Shown here piece after piece: positions 34,346 through 42,854 of a DNA stretch of 64,000 nucleotides. A program made the translations under genes and the position numbers. Each line of letters opens with the position of its first letter. Positions within the stretch are counted from its first letter, which is position 1. This DNA is from Gracilibacillus timonensis. Its GTDB lineage: Bacteria > Bacillota > Bacilli > Bacillales > Amphibacillaceae. The notes beneath the pieces were generated by a model. It saw only the letters and a list, made by a program, of their open reading frames with translations. It was not told where the DNA came from and did no database searches. The stretch lies in the NCBI RefSeq assembly GCF_900086715.1, contig NZ_FLKH01000012.1:992001-1056000 (forward strand), read 5' to 3'.

Positions 34346-36766
34346 ATGATAGAAGTCAAAGAGAAACAGATCCTGATTGATGGCAAAGCCGAGATCATTA
34401 TGAGCGGAGAAGTGCATTATTTCCGCTTAGATCGCTCCGAATGGCAAGATCGTTTGGATAAGTTAAAAAAGGCTGGTTGTAATGCCGTTGCTAGTTATGT
34501 ACCGTGGATTTGTCATGAAGAAGTAGAAGGGGTGGTCGACTTAACCGGTACGACCAGACCGGAATTAGATTTGCAAGGATTTATCGATCTGTGTGCGGCC
34601 AATGATTTGTATTTTTTCTTACGACCTGGTCCTTTTATTATGGCAGAAATGCGTAATGAGGGTATTCCAGATTGGTTGATTGAAAAGCATCCAGAAATCG
34701 TCCCGGTTACATGGGATGAAAAGAAGACATTAGCAAAAACGTTAGATTATACAGCACCTGCCTTTTTGAAGTATACAAAAAAATGGTATGAACAGGTTAT
34801 GAAGGTTGCTGCACCGCGGATTCAGCCAAATGGTGGAAATATTATTGCTTTGCAGCTGGACAATGAGGTGGGCATGTTGTCGTGGGTCAGTAATTCCCCG
34901 GATTTGACAGATAACAATATCGATCATTTGATCGAGTGGTTGCATACAACCTATGACAGAGAGGAATTAAAGACGCGTTATCCCTTTACCCTAGACAAGG
35001 AGGGCCCCAACTATCAGGCTATCCGTTCGCCTGAGCAATCCTATCAAGCTAGTTTGCATCATGATTTGGGATATTATATGCGCCATCGTTTTGCTCGCTA
35101 TGTTGCGGAGTTAAGGAAATATGCAGAAACCTACGGGGTAAAGGATATCCCATTTGTTGTCAATATACACGGTATGGGCGGGGGAAGAGCCTTTACCTTT
35201 CCCATTGGCATTAGTCAATTATACGAATCCTATACACAAACGGAAGGCTATTTATCAGGATCTGATATCTATTTTGGCGATTTGAATATGGAAACCTTTC
35301 AAGATTTGTATTTGATTAATGCCTTTATGGATGCCGTACATCGAGAAGAACAGCCGCTAACCTCGGTTGAATTTAATTGTGGCGATGGCAATTTTGGCAA
35401 CAACTTTAGCGGACGTGTTGATCCCTCTGCCACTGATTTTAAGGCCAGAATGTGTGTGGCACAAGGGAATCGGCTGCTTAATTATTACTTGATGACAGGT
35501 GGGAGAAACTATCGCTTCCAAAACAAGAAACATGATGGAAATGATCGTATTGCTCACACCGGTGAACGACATGGATTCGCTGCACCAATTAGTCCAGAAG
35601 GAAAATTGAATTATACGTTTCCGCGAATGGCACGATCGATCGGAGCGATTAGAGCGGTTTCCGATAAACTCGCAGCCATGAAAGAAGAACGCGACGACGT
35701 AAGCTTTGCCTTTATTCCCGACTATTATATGACGGAATCTTGTTATCCAGATAGTTTCCAAATGAGATCGATGTATCAGAACCTGCAAGAACACCGGGCC
35801 CATGCAGCTTGGGAGAATATGGCGAGAGCTATGTTGCTTGCCGGTTACCGTTTTGGTGCTACCGATATGCAACATAAGCCGCTAGAAGTAACAACGACAC
35901 CTGTGCTTGCGTTACCATCGGCAAGCTATATGTCACTTGCCATTCAAGAAAAGTTAGTGCTCTTTCTGCAACAAGGCGGCTCCATCCTGTTGTACGGCGA
36001 AGTGCCACGTTATGATATGGAAGGAAATAGCTGTGAGTTATTGGCAAAGGCACTTGGTGTGCAACACAAAACGATGCATCATGCCAGTCAAGATTTCGCC
36101 TTATCTGTTTATGGAGATGGATGGGCGAGAAAACAAGCAGAAATTCGCGTTCCTAAGGCACAAGCATTTACGTTTGATCGAGAAGTAGAACCTCTATTTC
36201 GTGTATACGGCAGTGATGATATTTGTGGGTTTGAATGTCAGGCAGGTGCAGGCAAAGCAATTATTATGGCCACACCTTATGTATGTGATTTGCCCTTGTT
36301 TACGCAGGCATTGAAACGTTTAGGAGCAAAAGCGAAGTTAACGCATGATGGCGCAGAACACGGTATCTTTATGACTTCCACCAGCAATAAGCAGCAGGAA
36401 ACCTTTCTACATCTTCTGAATTTAGACGGTTTTGATAAAGAGATTCATATCAAGTATGAAGGAGAAAAACTGTTTGATGGGCGAACGTTATCGATACAAG
36501 CAAAAGAAGGTGTGATGCTGCCGATCAATATCGAACTAGGCAATATCAAGATAAAGTATGCAACAGCTGAGATTAGTAAGATAGGGGAGCAGCAGCTAGT
36601 GTTTCGGCTGACACAGCCCCAAGATATTATCGTATTAGAAACCGAGCGTTCTGTTCTTCCTAGTGAAGATTATGATGTGCATACCGAAGGCAACACACAC
36701 TATCTTTTATCTAAAAAACATGCCAAAGTGGACGATGACTTCATTGTTACGTTTTCGGATGAGTAG
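34346..36766 (+). CDS. GH35 family glycosidase or beta-1,2-glucosyltransferase
   Basis: 806 residues without signal peptide, so cytosolic. The N-terminal TIM barrel has GH35 features: the start IDGKAEIIMSGEVHYFRL, WQDRLDKLKKAGCNAVASYV, FLRPGPFIMAEMRNEGIPDW, the likely acid/base Glu174 in LQLDNEVG and the likely nucleophile Glu342 in TSVEFNCGDG. A beta-rich C-terminal region follows. Most GH35 enzymes are beta-galactosidases, but a GH35 protein from Ignavibacterium album was shown to be a beta-1,2-glucosyltransferase acting on sophoro-oligosaccharides. Given its neighbours, that specificity is the better guess (inference). It is 22 bp after the glucanase gene and converges on the AraC gene with a 20-bp overlap. 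Confidence 0.85.
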   Translation: MIEVKEKQILIDGKAEIIMSGEVHYFRLDRSEWQDRLDKLKKAGCNAVASYVPWICHEEVEGVVDLTGTTRPELDLQGFIDLCAANDLYFFLRPGPFIMAEMRNEGIPDWLIEKHPEIVPVTWDEKKTLAKTLDYTAPAFLKYTKKWYEQVMKVAAPRIQPNGGNIIALQLDNEVGMLSWVSNSPDLTDNNIDHLIEWLHTTYDREELKTRYPFTLDKEGPNYQAIRSPEQSYQASLHHDLGYYMRHRFARYVAELRKYAETYGVKDIPFVVNIHGMGGGRAFTFPIGISQLYESYTQTEGYLSGSDIYFGDLNMETFQDLYLINAFMDAVHREEQPLTSVEFNCGDGNFGNNFSGRVDPSATDFKARMCVAQGNRLLNYYLMTGGRNYRFQNKKHDGNDRIAHTGERHGFAAPISPEGKLNYTFPRMARSIGAIRAVSDKLAAMKEERDDVSFAFIPDYYMTESCYPDSFQMRSMYQNLQEHRAHAAWENMARAMLLAGYRFGATDMQHKPLEVTTTPVLALPSASYMSLAIQEKLVLFLQQGGSILLYGEVPRYDMEGNSCELLAKALGVQHKTMHHASQDFALSVYGDGWARKQAEIRVPKAQAFTFDREVEPLFRVYGSDDICGFECQAGAGKAIIMATPYVCDLPLFTQALKRLGAKAKLTHDGAEHGIFMTSTSNKQQETFLHLLNLDGFDKEIHIKYEGEKLFDGRTLSIQAKEGVMLPINIELGNIKIKYATAEISKIGEQQLVFRLTQPQDIIVLETERSVLPSEDYDVHTEGNTHYLLSKKHAKVDDDFIVTFSDE

Positions 36767-37517
36767 AGCGTCTTGCATGGGACGGTGCTATTCCCATCCA
36801 CTTTTTAAACATGCGGTTAAAATAAGATTGATCACAGTAGCCTAGATATTCTGCTACCTCCTTAACAGACATATTCGTTGTGGTCAGCAGGTTATGGGCC
36901 GCATTAATCCTTGTTTGGTGCAGATACTGGATCGGCGTCATTCCCATGACCTCTTTAAATAAAACCGTCACATAATTGGGCGTGACGTCGACCAGTTCTG
37001 AGAGTTCTTCAATAGTGACATGGCTGCGGAAATGATATAGCAGATGGTTTTGCATTTTACGTACAACCACTTCTTTAGCAGGAGAAGCATTTTGTTCAAA
37101 CCGTTCTTGGGCAATGAAAAATAATAATTCTCTGATTAACTGTTGCGATAACTGTTGATAATAAGCGCGTTTGCCTAGCCATTGCACATATAAAAAAGAA
37201 AGTCGCTGTTCATAATAGGCCATGTTTCTTGGGCGATAGGAAAAGAATTGCCCCTTTTGTGGAAAGGGGAGTTCTTCCTGCTCGATCTCACATAGCAACG
37301 TATATTTCGTATGATTGATACTAGGCGCACTTTTCCAAGAACGATAAACATCGTCTGGAATCCAAAGAAAATCACCTGCTGTTAATATAATTTGTTCGTC
37401 ATTGATAATATAATGGACTTCTCCCTCTGTGACAAAAACGATGGTATACAAACCACGTGCTTTCCCTGTATGCCAATGAGGGGCGATGTCATGATAGATG
37501 CCTTCGACTTGTATCAT
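36747..37517 (-). CDS. AraC-family transcriptional regulator
   Basis: 256 residues: an N-terminal cupin sensor domain (HWHTGKARGLYTIVFVTEGE, LTAGDFLWIPDDVYRSWK) and a C-terminal double helix-turn-helix (VTIEELSELVDVTPNYVTVL, then MSVKEVAEYLGYCDQSYFNR). It overlaps the 3' end of the GH35 gene by 20 bp in the convergent direction and is divergent from the sulfatase gene. It therefore probably activates the sulfatase / GH144-like unit. The ligand is unknown but likely a sugar. Confidence 0.93.
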   Translation of the reverse strand: MIQVEGIYHDIAPHWHTGKARGLYTIVFVTEGEVHYIINDEQIILTAGDFLWIPDDVYRSWKSAPSINHTKYTLLCEIEQEELPFPQKGQFFSYRPRNMAYYEQRLSFLYVQWLGKRAYYQQLSQQLIRELLFFIAQERFEQNASPAKEVVVRKMQNHLLYHFRSHVTIEELSELVDVTPNYVTVLFKEVMGMTPIQYLHQTRINAAHNLLTTTNMSVKEVAEYLGYCDQSYFNRMFKKWMGIAPSHARRSTHPKT

Positions 37518-37675
37518 TTTTGAACACTCCTATGATTTAATCGATGAATTATACAAATATATTGATTTTGTTTATGGTGATTATAACATGAATATCATAT
37601 AATTTGTTTTAAGAAGTTCACAATAAATAGGATAGTACAAGAAATGAATTATCCAAAGGAAGGGTGAAGAGAAAA

Positions 37676-39112
37676 ATGAAGATTTTGTATATTGATGTAG
37701 ATTCATTAAGACCAGATCATTTGGGAGCTTATGGGTATCATCGGAACACCTCCCCAAATATCGATCGGATTGCTGCAAACGGGGTGCGATTTACCAATTA
37801 CTATGCCTCAGACGCACCATGTGCACCGTCCAGGAATGCCCTATTTAGTTCTCGATTTGGTATTCATACTGGCTCTATTAATCACGGTGGGTTAGACGCA
37901 GATACCCGGCCAATCGGGAGTGATCGACCATTTAATCATCACCATACACCTTATCAGGCGTGGGTAGAAGATTTGCGTTTTAAAGGTCATCATACCGCCA
38001 TGATTAGTCCATTCCCAGGGCGCCATGCGAAATGGAATGTATTGGAAGGGTTTCTTGAAATGCATGATACTGGGAAGCATGCTGGAGAGACGGCAGGAGA
38101 CGTATCCAAGCAGGCAGTCAATTGGCTTCAAAGTACAGGGGTGGAGAAAGATGACTGGTTTTTGTATCTCAATTTTTGGGATCCACATACACCATATCGC
38201 ACCCCGGAAGACTATGGTAATCCTTTCAAAGACGACCCTGCTCCAGAGTGGTTAACAGAGGAGATTATCCAACAACAACGAGACAGTTTTGGACCAATGA
38301 GTGCCAGAGAATTACCTAGAGGGGATCAATGGCCAAACTTACCAGATGAAATCCGCCATCCGGAAGATTTTAAACGTTGGATTGATGGGTATGATACAGC
38401 CATCAAACACGTCGATGACCATATCGGTCTTTTATTAGATACCTTGGAAGAGAATGGCATGCTAGAAGAAACGATCATTATTCTTTCGGCAGACCACGGG
38501 GAGAATCAAGGAGAGCTGAATGTATATGGAGATCATCAAACGGCTGATCATATCACGAGTCGTATCCCATTAATTATCAGTGGACCATCCTTTAAAAAGG
38601 GACATGTCGATGAAGATTTTCACTATCAAATCGATTTAGGACCAACATTAACCGAGTTTGTTGGCATGGAATCTAGTGAAAGAAGAGACGGTAAAAGCTT
38701 TTTGCCTGCTATTACAACGGGAGACTCGGCAGGTCGCCCCTATTTAGTAGTGAGTCAAGCAGCTTGGAGCTGCCAACGCAGTGTGCGTTTTGACCAATGG
38801 ATCTTGATTCGTACCTATCACGACGGTTTAAAGGATTTCCCTAACCTCATGCTTTTTAACGTCGAGGAAGATCCACATGAAACGAATAATCTAGTCGATC
38901 AAAGGCCAGAAATTGTAGCAAAAGGATTGCGCCTGTTGGATGAGTGGGTAGCAGAGCAAATGGCAATCTCTGATTCGCCAACAGATCCTATGTGGAGCGT
39001 TATTCAAGAAGGTGGCCCTTATCATACAAGAGGAAATCTTCATTCCTATGTCGAAAAGCTGCAAGAACAAGGCAGACACGAAGCAGCCAATCGCCTGCTT
39101 AGCAGACATTAG
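37676..39112 (+). CDS. Sulfatase-family hydrolase with formylglycine motif
   Basis: 478 residues, no signal peptide, alkaline-phosphatase-like fold. The CxPSR motif (Cys49-Ala-Pro-Ser-Arg53) marks it as an enzyme whose Cys is converted to formylglycine. Metal ligands are visible at the start (YIDVDSLRPDHLGAYG) and later (LSADHGENQGELNVYGDHQT). Enzymes with this motif are sulfatases or phosphodiester/phosphonate hydrolases. Its cytosolic location and setting suggest it removes a sulfate or phosphoglycerol-type substituent from imported oligosaccharides (inference). I place the start at ATG 37676, since the upstream GTG (37664) falls within the AAGGAAGGGTG binding site. No formylglycine-generating enzyme gene is in the window. 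Confidence 0.9.
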   Translation: MKILYIDVDSLRPDHLGAYGYHRNTSPNIDRIAANGVRFTNYYASDAPCAPSRNALFSSRFGIHTGSINHGGLDADTRPIGSDRPFNHHHTPYQAWVEDLRFKGHHTAMISPFPGRHAKWNVLEGFLEMHDTGKHAGETAGDVSKQAVNWLQSTGVEKDDWFLYLNFWDPHTPYRTPEDYGNPFKDDPAPEWLTEEIIQQQRDSFGPMSARELPRGDQWPNLPDEIRHPEDFKRWIDGYDTAIKHVDDHIGLLLDTLEENGMLEETIIILSADHGENQGELNVYGDHQTADHITSRIPLIISGPSFKKGHVDEDFHYQIDLGPTLTEFVGMESSERRDGKSFLPAITTGDSAGRPYLVVSQAAWSCQRSVRFDQWILIRTYHDGLKDFPNLMLFNVEEDPHETNNLVDQRPEIVAKGLRLLDEWVAEQMAISDSPTDPMWSVIQEGGPYHTRGNLHSYVEKLQEQGRHEAANRLLSRH

Positions 39113-39115
39113 AAA

Positions 39116-39154
39116 AACGCGCATTCACTCCAACAAAGAGTGAATGCGTTCGTT
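39116..39154 (+). terminator. Hairpin after the sulfatase gene
   Basis: AACGCGCATTCACTC pairs with GAGTGAATGCGTTCGTT with a short mismatch. No strong T run follows, so read-through into the next gene is possible. Confidence 0.6.
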
Positions 39155-39207
39155 ATAAAAAAATGAATCTTACAAAAATTAGACATGAATAAAGGGGTAA
39201 ATCAGGT

Positions 39208-40458
39208 ATGGAAGAAACAACTGCGTATTATCGTCACTTACCAAAACAGGTTCAAGCATTTGTCGACCAGCAATATAAGGATGCCTTTCAGCTAATCAAC
39301 GCTTCTCGTCATCCAGAAACAGGGTTGTATGCGGATAGCTATATGACGTTTGGTCAGAATCCTGATCACCGTTGTTCGATTGCAGCAACAGGTGTCGGTT
39401 TAATCAGTCTTTGTATAGCCGATCAAGAGGAATGGGATCCTCAGGCTGCGACGAAAGCGCTTAGTACACTACAGACAGTTTTAGGAAAACGAAAAGGATG
39501 CCAGGTAGCTCGCGATGCACAAACTGGTTTCTATGCCCATTTTGTCGATATGGAAACAGGTGAAAATATCCGTTCCGAGTTTTCTACGATTGACACGTCA
39601 CTATTAGTCGCCGGAGCGTTGTTTGCAGGTAACTACTTTGAGGCATCTGTTCCAGCTATCAAACAACTGGCGCTTGAATTGCTCCACGAGATCGATTGGT
39701 CGGTGATTGTTGCTGATCTTGCTACCGGATCGATTCATATGGTGGTGGAAGAAGGGCAAGGAAAATTACCACTGCCCGCCTTTAATGAATATGTGCTTGC
39801 TGCCTACTTGGCCTTGTTGGCTCAACCAGATGATGAGAATATTCAGGCGTTATGGCACCATTTTAGTGAAGAAAAGATAAAAGATTTACCGCACACGTCT
39901 TATCGTGATATTCCAGTGCTAACTGATACAAACGGAGGGGCGACTACATTTCTTTCTTCGTTCGTGCATCAATTTCCTTTTTATTTGGTACCTGAGTATG
40001 CAACGAGTGACGTCTATCGTCATTATTTTGAGAATGCCTGCCTTGCCGATCGATTAAAATGGAAAGAGCTGTCTGACGTTCCTTCTTATGTTTGGGGATA
40101 TGGCGCAGGTTCTAATGATGGCTTACATGGCGGTTATCATGCCGATAAAATAAACAATGCACCAGGTGATATCGCCTCGGCTTATATTGTAGCTGGTTTT
40201 TTACCGGTATACCCTGCAGGTGTTTATGATTTGTTTGCCGTGTACGAGCAGCATATACCATATAATAAAGACCATGTCGATCCTGGTTTACGTTCGGCTT
40301 ATCGATTTGGCTTGCACCGTTATTCATTTTGGCATTTGGATGAAGGTACGCGCTGGTACCCAGAGAAGGTTACGTTGATTGACTGGAGTTCGATGCTCTA
40401 TGGATTGGCTGCGTTTAAGCGTGGAATGGGTTTCTTTGCTGATAAGGTGAAATTGTAA
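39208..40458 (+). CDS. Cytosolic GH144-like (glycoamylase-fold) protein
   Basis: 416 residues without a signal peptide, a divergent paralogue of the lipoprotein at 33005. Shared landmarks are SIAATGVGLISLCIADQEEW (against SVASTGFGLTAIPIAVERGW), RSEFSTIDTSLLVAGALFAG (against NSEVSIIDTALLVSGALTAG) and a retained acidic Glu in PAFNEYVLAAYLALLA. The rest differs, including SYRDIPVLTDTNGGATTFLS. It would work inside the cell on imported oligosaccharides, perhaps releasing a specific di- or monosaccharide, but no activity is established. It lies 95 bp after the sulfatase gene, probably in one transcription unit under the AraC regulator. Confidence 0.82.
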   Translation: MEETTAYYRHLPKQVQAFVDQQYKDAFQLINASRHPETGLYADSYMTFGQNPDHRCSIAATGVGLISLCIADQEEWDPQAATKALSTLQTVLGKRKGCQVARDAQTGFYAHFVDMETGENIRSEFSTIDTSLLVAGALFAGNYFEASVPAIKQLALELLHEIDWSVIVADLATGSIHMVVEEGQGKLPLPAFNEYVLAAYLALLAQPDDENIQALWHHFSEEKIKDLPHTSYRDIPVLTDTNGGATTFLSSFVHQFPFYLVPEYATSDVYRHYFENACLADRLKWKELSDVPSYVWGYGAGSNDGLHGGYHADKINNAPGDIASAYIVAGFLPVYPAGVYDLFAVYEQHIPYNKDHVDPGLRSAYRFGLHRYSFWHLDEGTRWYPEKVTLIDWSSMLYGLAAFKRGMGFFADKVKL

Positions 40459-40516
40459 ATGTGACAAAGGTGCTTAGGTGAAAAAATAGATGTTATCGCA
40501 ATAAGTATGGAAAACG

Positions 40517-40553
40517 AAAGCAGTGTATCGTTTGATGAGCACTGCTTTTTTTG
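40517..40553 (+). terminator. Terminator at the end of the carbohydrate locus
   Basis: The stem AAAGCAGTG / CACTGCTTT is followed by a run of seven T. Confidence 0.85.
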
Positions 40554-40598
40554 CTTAGATATGCTATTCTAAAAGGGCAATGATCGGAGGTGAAGAAT

Positions 40599-41450
40599 GT
40601 GTCGATATCGATTGGCTTAACAGGGTGGGGAGATCATCACTCCTTATATCTCACACCGGAAGAGCGACAAAGCAAACTATATACATACAGTGCCCATTTT
40701 CCCGTCGTAGAAGTAGATAGTTCCTTTTATGCTGTACAACCAACCACTAATTATCAAAAATGGGTGGAAGAAACACCAGAGGCCTTTCGTTTTGTAATTA
40801 AAGCGACGCAAAACTTAACTGGTCATGATCGAAAACCCCGTACGAATAAAGAAATGAAACAATTGGTGGAAGAATTCAAACAATCGATTGTCCCCGTAAG
40901 ACAGGCCAATAAATTAAAAGCTGTGTTGTTTCAGTTTCCGCCGTGGTTTAATCTAAAGGCCAATAATATTCAAAAAATAAAAAAACTAAAGGAATGGATG
41001 GGGGAAATCCCCCTTGCGATTGAATTTCGCAATCAAACATGGTTTACTGAGGAGTCACGAGAGCAGACCATTACATTTCTACAGACACTGGGCGTTACTC
41101 ATGTGATTTGCGATGAACCACAAGCGGGAGAAGGATCTGTTCCATTGGTGTTGGCGACAACCAATGACCATGTACTCATTCGCTTTCACGGGCGAAATAT
41201 ACACGGTTGGAATAATCATGGACAGGAGAATTGGCGGGAGGTTCGTTTTTTATATCGCTATAACGAACAGGAGTTAATGGAGTGGGTCGAGCACATTCGG
41301 CAATTACAGCAGCAGACAAAAGATATAACCATTCTATTTAACAATAATTCCGGTGGAGATGCTGCTGATAATGCCAAACAATTCATTGACTTGCTAGGTA
41401 TTCAATATCAGGGACTCCATCCAAAGCAGATGGATCTTTTTGACTTATGA
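40599..41450 (+). CDS. DUF72 protein (YunF-like)
   Basis: TIM-barrel protein of 283 residues, widespread and of unknown function. Conserved features are IGLTGWGDHHSLYL at the start, VEVDSSFYAVQPTTNYQKWV (about 35), FRFVIKATQNLTGHDR (about 62) and ILFNNNSGGDAADNAKQF near the end. I place the start at GTG 40599, 8 bp after a GGAGG site, because the earlier in-frame GTG at 40590 lies on that site. It is the first gene after the terminator of the sugar locus and is probably unrelated to it. Confidence 0.92.
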   Translation: MSISIGLTGWGDHHSLYLTPEERQSKLYTYSAHFPVVEVDSSFYAVQPTTNYQKWVEETPEAFRFVIKATQNLTGHDRKPRTNKEMKQLVEEFKQSIVPVRQANKLKAVLFQFPPWFNLKANNIQKIKKLKEWMGEIPLAIEFRNQTWFTEESREQTITFLQTLGVTHVICDEPQAGEGSVPLVLATTNDHVLIRFHGRNIHGWNNHGQENWREVRFLYRYNEQELMEWVEHIRQLQQQTKDITILFNNNSGGDAADNAKQFIDLLGIQYQGLHPKQMDLFDL

Positions 41451-41598
41451 TAGAGGCTGTTCAAGGGGGAACTACGCCGCCTTGAACTTTATCATTGCAC
41501 GGACATGGCAATTATCGTCGCGAGTTCAGCTATATGTTTAACAGGATATCGTGGTTCTAACCGACGGGCCCTGTTAGTTGAATTTTTGGAACATGCCA
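41451..41598. other. Intergenic region with hairpin and possible decayed fragment
   Basis: GTTCAAGG (41459-41466) and CCTTGAAC (41480-41487) form a short hairpin that could end the DUF72 transcript. The rest keeps an open plus-strand frame (CTDMAIIVASSAICLTGYRG) without start or binding site. Its GC content is higher than the surroundings, so it may be a trace of an insertion sequence. I do not recognise it. Confidence 0.4.
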
Positions 41599-42702
41599 TT
41601 ATAGTGCTTCTACTCTTTTGGCACCTAAGTATCGTTCTGTCCAATAGCTGTTACTTAATTCGCTGATCTGCACACCATTCGAAGAACCGGCGTGGATAAA
41701 CTGGCCATTCCCAACATAAATACCAGCATGGGAGGGGCCGGATTGATAGGTCTCAAAAAAGACAATGTCTCCTACGGATGGTTTTTCTACTTGGCTGGTG
41801 GCGTTCCACATTTCACTAACCGTTCTTGGCAGGCTAATATCAAGCTGTTGGTAGACATATTGTAAATAGCCGCTGCAATCAAATCCATCGGTTGACGTCC
41901 CGCCCCATACATATGGTATCCCGATATATTGTTTCGCAATAGCGACGGCATCGGCAGGCGGGGCACTTTCGACTTCTACCATTGTTTCTGCTTCAGCTGG
42001 TGGTTCTTCTTCGGATGAGCTATTTTCCTCTGTCTCTGGTAGGGTTTCCTCTTCTATCTGTGTGTCCGTATTCCCTTGCGCTTCCTCGTTTGCAGCAACC
42101 GTCTCTGCTGTCTCCACAGATTCTTGTGGTGGCTCTAGCTCTGATTCGGGTTCTGGCTCGACTTTTTCCACGTGAAGAATTTCTTGACCGCTATCTTGTT
42201 TATATGCCGTAACCGCCTGCTCAGATAGCGGACCATAGATTCCATCCAATTCTGCTTGATAATAACCCAAATAAAAAAGAGCTTCCTGAACCTCTTTAAT
42301 TTGTTTGCTTTGTTCTCCTTGCTCGAACTCCAGCTCATTTGACCTCAAGATATTATGGTAATAGGATTCTTCTTTTTCTAAAATAGCTTGAACGGTATCC
42401 TCATCTGCTTTACCATTAGAGGGAAGCACTTGTTCATCCTGAAATTTTTTGACGGCATATTCCGTCAATAGACCATATTCTCCATCTATGGTATCTTCGT
42501 AGTAATTTAATTTCTTCAATTTGTGCTGCAGGATGCGCACGGCTTGATGTTGCACACCATAGTGTAACTCCTTTGTTTGTTCTAATAGCTGGTTCTGCAT
42601 GAATGGGTAGGCATCCACATAGAACGCAAATGGCTGGCTAAAGGCAAAGCTGTAGGCAACAGAGTGTTTCACTACGAGTGATAGTTGATCTTGTAACAAC
42701 AC
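41599..42702 (-). CDS. Cell-wall hydrolase: two peptidoglycan-binding domains plus NlpC/P60
   Basis: 367 residues. Two PG-binding-1 modules (about 48-108, LQHKLKKLNYYEDTIDGEYG, and about 130-175, ALFYLGYYQAELDGIYGPLS) precede a Glu-rich linker (about 180-250) and a C-terminal NlpC/P60 endopeptidase domain. Its catalytic Cys lies in FDCSGYLQY and the His in PSHAGIYVG, with a further His in FIHAGS. Such enzymes cut gamma-D-glutamyl-diaminopimelate bonds in peptidoglycan. Oddly, the N-terminus (MLLQDQLSLVVKHSVAYSFA) does not look like a signal peptide. It may leave by another route, act in spores, or have a start further upstream that I cannot identify. Confidence 0.9.
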   Translation of the reverse strand: MLLQDQLSLVVKHSVAYSFAFSQPFAFYVDAYPFMQNQLLEQTKELHYGVQHQAVRILQHKLKKLNYYEDTIDGEYGLLTEYAVKKFQDEQVLPSNGKADEDTVQAILEKEESYYHNILRSNELEFEQGEQSKQIKEVQEALFYLGYYQAELDGIYGPLSEQAVTAYKQDSGQEILHVEKVEPEPESELEPPQESVETAETVAANEEAQGNTDTQIEEETLPETEENSSSEEEPPAEAETMVEVESAPPADAVAIAKQYIGIPYVWGGTSTDGFDCSGYLQYVYQQLDISLPRTVSEMWNATSQVEKPSVGDIVFFETYQSGPSHAGIYVGNGQFIHAGSSNGVQISELSNSYWTERYLGAKRVEAL

Positions 42703-42854
42703 AAATCACCCCTTAAAAAATTACTTACTTAGGGCAAATTTATGTTAAAATAAATAGAATATGTGTAGTTAATGATTTTGTTACTTTTTTGTAATACTTT
42801 ATAGTGTGTGTTCAAACACTTGGAACATGTATTTAGAGAAAGGAAGAGTAAAAG

